Below, piece by piece: positions 27,593-35,769 of a stretch of 64,000 bases of DNA. The notes under the pieces were generated by a model. It was not told the origin of the DNA. It ran no database searches and worked only from the letters and a program-made list of their open reading frames with translations. This DNA comes from Acidobacteriaceae bacterium (GTDB lineage: Bacteria > Acidobacteriota > Terriglobia > Terriglobales > Acidobacteriaceae), in the NCBI GenBank assembly GCA_003131315.1, contig PKUV01000077.1, positions 1 through 64,000 of the forward strand. Reading direction: 5' to 3'. Position numbers and translations under genes: made by a program. Within the stretch, counting starts at the first letter, position 1; every line of letters begins with the position of its first letter.

Positions 27593-29668
27593 CTATTTGC
27601 TGACGGCTGCGACCTCCAGGCCAGTTGATTTCGTTGACTCCAGCCCCAACCAGACTATGAGGTCGCTGCCTTCGAGGGTGGGAACGAAACCGTATCGGAA
27701 AGTTGCGCCGCGGGCGACTACCTTCCCGTCGATCCTCAGTTTGGGTTCAGCATCTCCCCAATTCTTGATGACGAAGGCCGGGTTGACCAGAGGGGATTCG
27801 GAGCTTGCTTTAAGCACTGACCGGAACTGCGCGGCGGAAGAACCCGACTTACGAGCGATTACATAGGCACGCTGGGTCTGGTCGTAGCCCTGACTCTGGA
27901 ATCCTTCGCCACTGACCTCGATACTGGGGGAAGAGAGCCAGGACTTGGCCAGCGGAACCAACTCCGCCGCAGATTTCGTAGTCAGCCCATGCAGCAGGAT
28001 CTTCGTCATCGTATTTTCTGTCTTCGCGTATGGCTCCCAAAAGATGTGCGACAACGAAGAATGCGAGGGTCTGTCCGGCGCAACCGCAGAAATACCGCTG
28101 GATCTCACTTGCGCTACCGGCCAGTGATTCCACCACTCAAACATCGAATAGGTGACTTCTCCCGTATAGGCCTTCATCGACGAGTTCACCGGCGACACGA
28201 TCTGAAAGGGCTTCCAGTTGGATTTCATGTTTACAAGCTGGATGTTGGGGTTCTCCGGACGTTCCATTTTCTTGGGAGGAAGGCCATTTCCCCAGGAATA
28301 AGTCACCATCTCGCCTTTCATATTCCCTATGGTCAGGGCGTCGGCCTGAATGTTGTCCTCGGGTCTTGTACCCGGTCCGTTGATAACAATGGTTTCCTGG
28401 AACTCGTGCCAATTCTTGAAATTCGAAGTCCAAAGAACCTGCTTTCGGACAGCCACGCCGTCTGGATAAACCGTGAAATACTCGTCCGCCCAATCAGTCC
28501 AGCCGGTGTTCGGGTCCGGATTGGCACAGGCATAGTTCACAACCTCGCAAAGTCCGTACCGCCAGTGAACCACGGCGCGTGCATCCGTATTCTCCAGAAT
28601 GCGAACGTGGGAGTACCGGTTCTCCTTGTCCGACATCGGTTCGCAATCCTCGCCCCCCGGACAGTCGACTTTCCCACCGGTTTCCAGGAATTCGTCGGTG
28701 TACCACTTATTATTTTCGGTGACCCAGTCTCCGCCGTAGTTAGTCCCCTGCCAGAACACCAGGCGAATGGGAGCCTGATCGAAGCGAACCACGACGTCGG
28801 AATTCGGTCCGACGCGGCGTGGCGCATCCCACATCTCGTCATACTTGAGCGTTGTGTAGTAAGCGCCGAAGTGTCCTACTCCCGGCGGGCCTGACGGAAG
28901 AACCGGCCAGGGCAGCACATCTGTAGTCGGCGCGTGCGCGTCAGCGTATGCTTTCGCGATCTCCTCGGAAGGCAGGCTACGGTCGTAAAGGCGGATTTCA
29001 TCGAGAACGCCGTCAAACGAATACCGGACCGCAATCTTGGGATGGATCCACTGCGCGGGAAGAACCGCATCCTGAACTCTGCCGATGACAAGGTCTTCCC
29101 GTTCGGCCGGGCTGAGAGGTCCCTGCAATGACAACTCTCCGACAGATTGTCCATTCAGATAGATGGCCATTCCTATTGCAGGATCATACGTGCCAGCGAC
29201 GTGAGCCCATTTCTTAAGCGGGATCTGGGACTTCGAAACCAGGGACCACCATTCACCGTTGACCGCGACTTTCAACCCCACGTGGCCGAACGAATCGATT
29301 CCGAAGGAGTAGCCAGCCTGTTCTTCTCGCCGGTGTTCCACGATGGGAACCCAGTTCCACGGATATGCGTTGACCGCCACCCATGCTTCCGCCGTCAGCC
29401 CGGCAGCGGTCGCGGGGACACTCTTGTAAGAGCGAGTGATGACGGTGGACTCTCCGTCAAAGCGGAGGCCCCCTCCGGAGACGCCATTCACGCGCTTGAA
29501 CAAACCGCTGATGGCATCATCCGTGCCGCTGACTGAGTCGTGCGCGATCGGACCGTTGGCCTCGTCGAATGACCACTCGGCAATGGGTCCGTTCGCTTGG
29601 GCAAGTGCAGAAACCGGGACGAACAGAAACAGAAGAAGACAGAAAGCTCCAATGAGAACTCGTTTCAT
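27593..29668 (-). CDS. Secreted LamG-domain protein with large uncharacterised C-terminal region
   Basis: 691 residues from ATG 29668. The signal peptide ends ALAQA. Residues about 20-225 form a LamG/concanavalin-like module (IAEWSFDEANGPIAHD, LTAEAWVAVN, GTYDPAIGMAIYLNGQ, LDEIRLYDRSL). The remaining roughly 450 residues, starting near LPSGPPGVGHFGAYY, match nothing I can name. They are rich in Trp, Tyr, Asp and Glu (for example WTDWADEYFTVYPDGVAV, FEWWNHWPVAQV), as in a carbohydrate-active beta-sandwich. It ends 36 bp from the convergent regulator and is divergent from the GH141-like gene. A polysaccharide-binding or -cleaving enzyme is plausible, not shown. Confidence 0.75.
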   Translation of the reverse strand: MKRVLIGAFCLLLFLFVPVSALAQANGPIAEWSFDEANGPIAHDSVSGTDDAISGLFKRVNGVSGGGLRFDGESTVITRSYKSVPATAAGLTAEAWVAVNAYPWNWVPIVEHRREEQAGYSFGIDSFGHVGLKVAVNGEWWSLVSKSQIPLKKWAHVAGTYDPAIGMAIYLNGQSVGELSLQGPLSPAEREDLVIGRVQDAVLPAQWIHPKIAVRYSFDGVLDEIRLYDRSLPSEEIAKAYADAHAPTTDVLPWPVLPSGPPGVGHFGAYYTTLKYDEMWDAPRRVGPNSDVVVRFDQAPIRLVFWQGTNYGGDWVTENNKWYTDEFLETGGKVDCPGGEDCEPMSDKENRYSHVRILENTDARAVVHWRYGLCEVVNYACANPDPNTGWTDWADEYFTVYPDGVAVRKQVLWTSNFKNWHEFQETIVINGPGTRPEDNIQADALTIGNMKGEMVTYSWGNGLPPKKMERPENPNIQLVNMKSNWKPFQIVSPVNSSMKAYTGEVTYSMFEWWNHWPVAQVRSSGISAVAPDRPSHSSLSHIFWEPYAKTENTMTKILLHGLTTKSAAELVPLAKSWLSSPSIEVSGEGFQSQGYDQTQRAYVIARKSGSSAAQFRSVLKASSESPLVNPAFVIKNWGDAEPKLRIDGKVVARGATFRYGFVPTLEGSDLIVWLGLESTKSTGLEVAAVSK

Positions 29669-29802
29669 CGCCTGCCTCTCATCAGTGGACCAGTCTATGA
29701 ATGGCTGAACCACTTCGTCGAAAGTCTAGCCACGGAGATTCAAACTGTCAACCCCGTTCCAAGTTGTGCCCAATAAGTTGGCGTAAAATATATCCACTGC
29801 CC

Positions 29803-29830
29803 TTGACTTGTTGACCAACTGGTGTACGAT
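29803..29830 (+). promoter_or_regulatory. Predicted promoter of the GH141-like/mutarotase pair
   Basis: TTGACT at 29803-29808, 16-base spacer, TACGAT at 29825-29830. The spacer holds TTGTTGACCAA, which may be a regulator site. The leader to the ATG at 29857 is about 20 bases and shows no Shine-Dalgarno. Confidence 0.4.
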
Positions 29831-29856
29831 TTGGTTCGTCCATTCTAGACTTTGTT

Positions 29857-32163
29857 ATGCAGAGACGAGAATTCTTGAAGCTGAGCGGCGCGGCCTTGGC
29901 GGCCGCAACGGTCGTTCGCGGCCACCGTGAGGTTCTGCAAAGTGTAGCTGACGCCCAGTCGGGTTTGGCGGGAACATTCTACGTTGCTGCCTCCGGCAAC
30001 GACAACAATCCGGGCACGGCGAATCGGCCGTTCGTAACTCTCCAGCGGGCACAGCAGGCGGTTCGCCAAACGAACAACGGTTCCGCGCCGATCAAAGTCT
30101 TAGTCCGGGAAGGGACGTACTACCTGGAGGATCGGTTCACCCTCCGCCCTCAAGACTCCGGCACCAGCTCTGCACCAGTCATTTTTGCCGCCTATCCGGG
30201 CGAACGTGTCACCATCAGCGGCGGACGCAAACTAGCCTGTGATTGGACGCCTTACCAGGCCGGCATCATGATGACATCGGTTCCGTCGGGCCTCAATTTC
30301 AGCCAGCTCTTCATTAACGGCAAACGCCAGATCCGCGCTCGATATCCCAATTACGATGCCTCCGATCCAGGGAAATCGGGATACCTTCAGGCTGTTGGTC
30401 CGATCCCGCCAGGAACCACAAGCCTCTATGCGGGCCCTGACGACGATATGACATTTCCCACCGAAGCGCCCAGGGGAATTCGATTTGACCCCGCTACGTT
30501 CACCAAGAAGAAATGGGCGAATCCGCAGGATGCGGAGATCAACATTTTCCAGGCCGCGTATTGGGGAAACTTGCAATGGAAGATCAAAGGGATAGATTTC
30601 AGCACGAACTCGATCTGGTTTGGCGACGGCGGGAAGCAGATCGGCGCCAAGTGGAGCGAGAATCCCGCGGTTCTTAACCAGAGATCACGGTTCTTCATCG
30701 ACAACGTCCTCGAGGAACTGGATGCACCCGGGGAATGGTTTCTGGACAGGCAGAAAAACCTCCTCTACTACTATCCAGAACCAGGAACTGACTTGGGGAC
30801 GGCTTTGGTAGAAGTTCCTGTGTTCGAAGAAGCGATACGATTCATCGGCACGCAGGAAAACCCGGTCCATCACGTTTCGCTGCAGGGCTTTCGCATTGCG
30901 CATACGGTCGCGACATATCTCGACGCTTATGAAGTGCCATCCTTGAGCGATTGGGCGATTCACCGGGGCGGCTCCGTCTTCGCCGAGGGTACCCGCAATT
31001 GCTCCGTCGAAGCCTGCTGGTTTGACGCCGTGGGCGGTAACGCCGTGTTCGTGAACAACTACAACCGCGGATTTTCCGTGGCGGGCTGCAAGTTTACCGA
31101 GACTGGCGATAGTGCGATCTGCTTTGTTGGCGATCTGGAAAAAACCAATGGCACGCAGCGTGCGTTTCCGTACGAATGCCAGGCCAGCAACAACCTCATT
31201 CACGATTGCGGGTTTTTTGGCAAGCAGATCGCGGGGGTGTACATCTCCCGCGCCAAACGCATCACGGCCGGTCACAATCTGATTTACAACATGCCACGTT
31301 CAGCCATATGCATTGGTGACGGCACTTGGGGAGGGCACGTCATCGAGTACAACCAGACTCATGACACAGTCCGGGAGACCAGCGACCACGGTCCTTTCAA
31401 TGCTTGGGGACGTGACCGAGCATGGGCCTTGGCCCAGTCGCACGCGCCCTACACCGCGAACCGTAGCCTGGATGCGTGGGATGTGCTCGTCGACGCCATG
31501 GAACCCGTCATCGTTCGCAACAACTTCTTTGATGAGAAATCCGGCTGGGGTCTGGACTTGGACGATGGTGCTTCGAATTACGAGATCTACAACAACATCT
31601 CCGTGGGCGGCGTCAGTGTGAAGTTGCGTGAAGGCGCATACCGCAAGGTTTACAACAACATCTGGTACTTGTCGAAGGGTGCTCCCTGTTTCCACGTGGG
31701 AAACAATGACAACCATGACCAGTACTTCAACAACATTACCGTCATGGATCCCGGTCAAACCAAGTGGCCTGATGGCTGGCCATGGTGGCCGCAAATGGTT
31801 TACTCGGTGATTGCACCGCCTGCAGTGGGACCATGGTTCGAAAAAATCGACAACAACTGTTTCTACTGTGTAGGCGGAGAATTCCAGGCAGTCGTGGATC
31901 AGTTGCGCTCCGAAGATGGAAAACGCAATGCGAAACGCTACAACCTGGAGGAGTGGCAGAAGTTGGGTTTTGATCAGCATTCCGTCTTCGCCGACCCTCT
32001 TTTTGTTGATCCCAAGAACCATGACTTCCAGGTGCGGACGGAATCGCTGGCCTTGAAAATTGGCTTCAAGAACTTCGAAATGGGCAAGTGGGGATTGAGC
32101 GAAAACTTCCCTAAACAGTGGCGCGAACCCAAAACCTATCGTGCGAGTGAGAGGAAACTATGA
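29857..32163 (+). CDS. Tat-exported right-handed beta-helix glycosidase, GH141-like
   Basis: 768 residues. A twin-arginine signal (QRREFLKLSGAALAAAT) is followed by the start typical of GH141/beta-helix enzymes (FYVAASGNDNNPGTANRPF, LQRAQQAV, VLVREGTYYLEDRF). Then come many short beta-helix coils with Asn ladders (YNQTHDTVRETSDHGPF, NNISVGGVSVKLREG). GH141 contains alpha-L-fucosidase and xylanase activities. With a GH29 fucosidase and fucose-type catabolic genes nearby, fucoside hydrolysis in the periplasm or outside the cell is the favoured role. A polysaccharide lyase of the same fold remains possible. It overlaps the mutarotase gene by four bases. Confidence 0.75.
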   Translation: MQRREFLKLSGAALAAATVVRGHREVLQSVADAQSGLAGTFYVAASGNDNNPGTANRPFVTLQRAQQAVRQTNNGSAPIKVLVREGTYYLEDRFTLRPQDSGTSSAPVIFAAYPGERVTISGGRKLACDWTPYQAGIMMTSVPSGLNFSQLFINGKRQIRARYPNYDASDPGKSGYLQAVGPIPPGTTSLYAGPDDDMTFPTEAPRGIRFDPATFTKKKWANPQDAEINIFQAAYWGNLQWKIKGIDFSTNSIWFGDGGKQIGAKWSENPAVLNQRSRFFIDNVLEELDAPGEWFLDRQKNLLYYYPEPGTDLGTALVEVPVFEEAIRFIGTQENPVHHVSLQGFRIAHTVATYLDAYEVPSLSDWAIHRGGSVFAEGTRNCSVEACWFDAVGGNAVFVNNYNRGFSVAGCKFTETGDSAICFVGDLEKTNGTQRAFPYECQASNNLIHDCGFFGKQIAGVYISRAKRITAGHNLIYNMPRSAICIGDGTWGGHVIEYNQTHDTVRETSDHGPFNAWGRDRAWALAQSHAPYTANRSLDAWDVLVDAMEPVIVRNNFFDEKSGWGLDLDDGASNYEIYNNISVGGVSVKLREGAYRKVYNNIWYLSKGAPCFHVGNNDNHDQYFNNITVMDPGQTKWPDGWPWWPQMVYSVIAPPAVGPWFEKIDNNCFYCVGGEFQAVVDQLRSEDGKRNAKRYNLEEWQKLGFDQHSVFADPLFVDPKNHDFQVRTESLALKIGFKNFEMGKWGLSENFPKQWREPKTYRASERKL

Positions 32164-32573
32164 GAAAGAAACTTTTGGCGATACTGATTGCAGGCGCTGT
32201 GTTTTTCGCAGTGGGGCTATATGGGAAGAGTCAGAGCCCCCAGGTGCAGCGCGTGGGTATGGTGATCGGGCTAAAGCCCGATCAGATCAGCGCCTATGAA
32301 GCGCTGCATGCGGCTTCCAATGCGGGTGTGCGCGATCTGTTGGAGAAATATCACATGCACAATTTCTCCATCTACATGCATAGACTCGACAATAGGCAGT
32401 ACTACCTATTTGGGTATTACGAGTACACCGGCACGGATTACAACGCAGACATGGCAAAACTTGCGGCTGAACCCCGCAACCAAAAGTGGCTCTCCGTTAC
32501 GGGTCCGATGCAAGTTCCGCTTCCCGGGGAGCAGTCCTGGGCGACGATGAAAGAGGTCTATCACAACCCTTAA
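32160..32573 (+). CDS. Exported L-rhamnose/L-fucose mutarotase-family protein
   Basis: 137 residues. The C-terminal 105 or so match the RhaM mutarotase family, a dimeric ferredoxin-like fold that interconverts alpha and beta anomers (RVGMVIGLKPDQISAYEALH, YHMHNFSIYMHRLDNRQYYLFGY as adjoining motifs, LAAEPRNQKWLSV). Unlike ordinary cytoplasmic RhaM of about 104 residues it carries an N-terminal hydrophobic signal or anchor (LLAILIAGAVFFAVGLY), so it probably acts outside the cytoplasm. ATG overlaps the stop of the GH141-like gene (ATGA), with GAGAGG upstream. It would present freshly released sugar in the anomer preferred by the symporter or dehydrogenase. Confidence 0.82.
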   Translation: MRKKLLAILIAGAVFFAVGLYGKSQSPQVQRVGMVIGLKPDQISAYEALHAASNAGVRDLLEKYHMHNFSIYMHRLDNRQYYLFGYYEYTGTDYNADMAKLAAEPRNQKWLSVTGPMQVPLPGEQSWATMKEVYHNP

Positions 32574-32714
32574 CCGCGCGAATTCGACTGCCAATGAAAG
32601 TCAGAAGCGACAGCCACCTGGAACACTTAACAATCTCAGGGGGATGACAGTTTTATGTTGCTGTTAGGGTGAAAGTCCTGGGCGACGATGAAAGAGGTCT
32701 ATCACAATCCTTAA
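32534..32714 (+). repeat. 41-bp direct repeat of the mutarotase 3' end
   Basis: The last codons of the mutarotase gene (32534-32574, encoding SWATMKEVYHNP and stop) recur at 32674-32714 with a single C/T difference, 140 bp downstream. The second copy has no upstream gene, so it is a leftover of a duplicated or deleted mutarotase paralogue. Confidence 0.75.
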
Positions 32715-32980
32715 GGCAAGAGAATTCAGGCGGCAAGCTGAAATCCACGCGGAATTTCAGGATCGCGCAGAGCTTTTGATGGGATACCCATGCTGATGCT
32801 GGCGCATGTGTTGGAATTTGTTCTTAGTCGTGGTCCTTTGTCGCTGTGTAATCGGGCAGAAAAACGGTTTGGCAGCATACTGGCCGTGGTCTGGATTTGG
32901 GCGCAGCTAACTGGGCCGTCAAACTTTTCGGTAACGCCAACGTCGGGATCACACTGAATTCAGAACGGTGGCCACAGTGA
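32575..32980. other. Intergenic stretch, convergent
   Basis: About 400 bp between two convergent genes. Apart from the repeated mutarotase tail at 32674-32714 nothing is recognisable: no gene, no clear terminator hairpin with T-run. Confidence 0.4.
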
Positions 32981-34309
32981 TTAAGCCTCGAGAGGCTCAA
33001 CCAGATAGAGATCTCGTCCGGCTTGTTCCACGATCAGAGTGTCAGGGTCGCTGTCGTAATCTTCCCGATGGAAGGCGTGTGGGTCCATAAAGCGCAGATT
33101 CACTTGCCGGCAGGTGTCTGGATCGACCGCCGATGCCAAGGTGATCGAATAACGCGGCACGATTGTGCCGTCGGTGAGCCGTCGCCCCGCAAAACTGACG
33201 TGCGCAAGGTGAGCTGCCACGCAAAGGTTCTGCTGCAATTCTGGCGATTGCGCGACCAGTTCGCGGATCCTCTCCAGCGGGGCATAACCGTATCGCTTGA
33301 TCAACGCGCCGTGAGTCTCAGACAAGGAAGTAAGGTGCGGGGCGTAGATGATCAGTGCACCATCCTCTTCGATCACCGGGCCGAGACGGTAGCTCGCTTT
33401 GCCGCCAACCCAGAGATCTTCATAGTGCTCATCGAGCAAAGCGATGACTCGCTTGTACTTTCGTCCCGTGTATTTGATATGGACGTGGCGGCTCACATCG
33501 GCCGCTTTTCGAACAGCTTGCCGGAAGTCCCCACAAAAAAGCGCGTGCGTACGGAGTCGGCCACTGTCGCGCGTTACGACTGAGCTAAGCGAGATTACCC
33601 GGGAGGGCACGAAATCCGCAGCCGCTTCGAACAGGTGACGCGGAGGTGTTTCCACCCGGCCAATGACATTTTCAATGGTTGCTAATGCACCTAACCAGTG
33701 CGTGGCGTGGGTCAGTTCCGGTCCGGCCACGCCGGGAAAGAAGTATTTTGCCCCGCCAGAAAAACCTGCAACTTCATGCGGAGCAGTTGTTCCGAAGATC
33801 AAGACAGTATCGTAGAGTCCAGGGGCCAGCAGTCGGTTGACTTTCAACTCTATCGACCTGTCAATTAACCCGCCGGTAATCTCTTTCACACGTGCAGCAT
33901 TCAAAACGCCGATCGTCACCAGTTTGTTTGGATCCGCCCAGTCGTGGTCGAAGATGTGACCGAGCCCGGGCATTTGTGTTGTGCCAACGGCTCCGATCTT
34001 TGTCCGCTTATCCCGCTCGCTCATTGGCGCGTGGGTGCCTTGCGCGACAAGAGCATCAAGCTTTGCAATTTTGCGATCTGCCAGGATCTGAACCGCCGAA
34101 GGGAACAAAACATCCGTGTTATCGTCCCGCGTTTTATCTGCCACAATCGCCAAGACAGATGAGCCTGAAGAGATTGTGGAGAGGGCCTCCGAAAGGATTT
34201 CGCGCAGTTCGGCTGGAGAGAGATCGAAATTCGGGTGGCCTTTCCCGGTTATGAAAGACGCCGGCGCGGATACGATGCTCACTTTCGAACCTCCCGGTTG
34301 GAACGGCAT
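32981..34309 (-). CDS. LarA-family nickel-pincer racemase/epimerase
   Basis: 442 residues of the lactate-racemase (LarA) family, which uses the nickel-pincer nucleotide (NPN) to racemise 2-hydroxy acids by hydride transfer. Residues equivalent to the L. plantarum active site are visible: Arg61 (ADKTRDD), His93 (QGTHAP), His178 (APHEVAG), Lys188 (SGGAKYFFPG) and His204 (THATHW). The His-Lys and Lys-His spacings (10 and 16) equal those of LarA. LarA homologues include sugar-acid C2 epimerases. In this locus a sugar acid such as fuconate is a likelier substrate than lactate (inference). The NPN biosynthesis genes larB, larC and larE are not in the window. It is 14 bp behind the PfkB kinase gene. 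Confidence 0.85.
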   Translation of the reverse strand: MPFQPGGSKVSIVSAPASFITGKGHPNFDLSPAELREILSEALSTISSGSSVLAIVADKTRDDNTDVLFPSAVQILADRKIAKLDALVAQGTHAPMSERDKRTKIGAVGTTQMPGLGHIFDHDWADPNKLVTIGVLNAARVKEITGGLIDRSIELKVNRLLAPGLYDTVLIFGTTAPHEVAGFSGGAKYFFPGVAGPELTHATHWLGALATIENVIGRVETPPRHLFEAAADFVPSRVISLSSVVTRDSGRLRTHALFCGDFRQAVRKAADVSRHVHIKYTGRKYKRVIALLDEHYEDLWVGGKASYRLGPVIEEDGALIIYAPHLTSLSETHGALIKRYGYAPLERIRELVAQSPELQQNLCVAAHLAHVSFAGRRLTDGTIVPRYSITLASAVDPDTCRQVNLRFMDPHAFHREDYDSDPDTLIVEQAGRDLYLVEPLEA

Positions 34310-34323
34310 TGTTTCATCTTTGC

Positions 34324-35406
34324 TCAGCGCTGAACGCGCGCCGTCCCGCCCTGCGCAAAGGATCGGACTTGGTCTAATGTCGCCATTGTCGTGTCGCCGG
34401 GAAAAGTCGTAAGGAGCGCACCATGTGCCCAGCCAAGTTTCATCGCTTGTTCCGGTGACTCCCCGGCGAGAATCCCGTAGAAGAATCCGGACGCGAAACC
34501 ATCGCCGCCGCCGATACGGTCGTAAACGTCGAGTTCACATTGTGGAGACATGCAGGTTTGACCATTGATCCATGCCACACCGCCCCAGCCGTGACGGTTC
34601 GTGGAATGGACTTCACGTAAGGTAGTGGCGATGATCTTGATCTGAGGATACCGCTGCAGAACCTTATCAATCATCCCCAGGAAGGCGCGCGGGTCGAGTT
34701 TTGATGTCGCAGTCGCCTCGGGGCCGGTAATCCCAAGCCCTTTTTGCAGATCCTCTTCGTTGCCGACGAGAACATCGACGTTTCTTAGAATGCGTCCAAT
34801 CACCTGGCGCGCACGCTCTTGTCCACCCGATAGATTCCACAGCTTCTCCCGGAAGTTCAGATCGAAGGAGACAACGGCCCCGGAGTTCCTCGCGGCCTGC
34901 ATGGCCTCAATGATCAACTGCGGGGTCGTATCAGAAAGAGCCGCGAAAATCCCGCCGCTATGAAACCAGCGTACGCCGGAGCCGAAAATTGTATTCCAGT
35001 CAAAGTCGCCTGGTTTCAGTTCCGCCGCTGCCTCATTCGCCCGGTTGTAAAAGACCACGGGCGCACGCACACCGTATCCACGGTCGCTATAGACAGCAGC
35101 GATATTGGGGCCGTTGACGCCATTATGCTGGAACATTTTATAGAACGGGGTCACACCCATGGCCCGAACCCTATCGGCGACAAGGTCGCCGATAGGATAC
35201 TTGACCATCGCGGTAACGATGCCCGTCTGCAGGGCGAAACAGTCCGAAAGGTTGGCGGCTACATTGAATTCACCACCGCTGACGTGAATCTGGCATTGGT
35301 TCGCCTTGCGGAAAGGAATGATGCCCGGGTCGAGCCGATGAACAAGCGCGCCGAGACACACGAAGTCTAGGGTTGCCGAGTCACGAATTGTAAGACCGTA
35401 GTTCAT
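34324..35406 (-). CDS. PfkB-family sugar kinase (2-keto-3-deoxygluconate kinase-like)
   Basis: 360 residues from ATG 35406 (GAGAG upstream; the frame is open to 35430). Ribokinase/PfkB features: GGEFNVAANLS near the N-terminus, VSFDLNFREKLW, VLVGNEEDL and the C-terminal anion-hole/catalytic segment DRIGGGDGFASGFFYG. This arrangement is typical of 2-keto-3-deoxy-aldonate kinases. The likely reaction is ATP-dependent phosphorylation of a keto-deoxy sugar acid. It precedes the LarA-family gene by 14 bp in a two-gene minus-strand unit divergent from TonB receptor 2. Confidence 0.83.
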   Translation of the reverse strand: MNYGLTIRDSATLDFVCLGALVHRLDPGIIPFRKANQCQIHVSGGEFNVAANLSDCFALQTGIVTAMVKYPIGDLVADRVRAMGVTPFYKMFQHNGVNGPNIAAVYSDRGYGVRAPVVFYNRANEAAAELKPGDFDWNTIFGSGVRWFHSGGIFAALSDTTPQLIIEAMQAARNSGAVVSFDLNFREKLWNLSGGQERARQVIGRILRNVDVLVGNEEDLQKGLGITGPEATATSKLDPRAFLGMIDKVLQRYPQIKIIATTLREVHSTNRHGWGGVAWINGQTCMSPQCELDVYDRIGGGDGFASGFFYGILAGESPEQAMKLGWAHGALLTTFPGDTTMATLDQVRSFAQGGTARVQR

Positions 35407-35769
35407 GGCGATCACTCTCGAAAAGCACATTCAGCGCCGGAGCCGCATGTTGCCGGGGTCACTTCTCTTCTTAGGCAGCTGAACACAAGTTGTACATATT
35501 GGATGAACCATCCCGCTACATCGTAGGAGCAAGACGGGTGCTTCGTCAATCGTTAAGCCCGAAATCGATAAACAACACCAATATCACTTCATTTATCGCC
35601 TAATCGAAGCAATCAAAGCGGTCATTGTGGCTTGCAAGTCCCCTTGAAACAAAAAGTGCTTGACAGCGAAAATGGGGCGGTGCTACCGTTTGCGGTCGTG
35701 ATTGGTTGGATCAATTTGCACCCGTCTTTGTAGAGCTAAACTTCTTGGGAAACAGAAGAGGGTAGACAC
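35407..35769. other. Divergent promoter region (kinase / TonB receptor 2)
   Basis: About 360 bp with no gene. It is AT-rich compared with the flanking genes, holds the receptor promoter at 35660-35689 and the candidate operator at 35702-35714. No clear promoter for the kinase could be assigned. Confidence 0.45.
35660..35689 (+). promoter_or_regulatory. Predicted promoter of TonB receptor 2
   Basis: TTGACA at 35660-35665, an 18-base spacer and TACCGT at 35684-35689. This is the same -35 hexamer and spacer length as seen for receptor 1. TTGGTTGGATCAA at 35702-35714 lies just downstream of the expected start. Confidence 0.45.
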
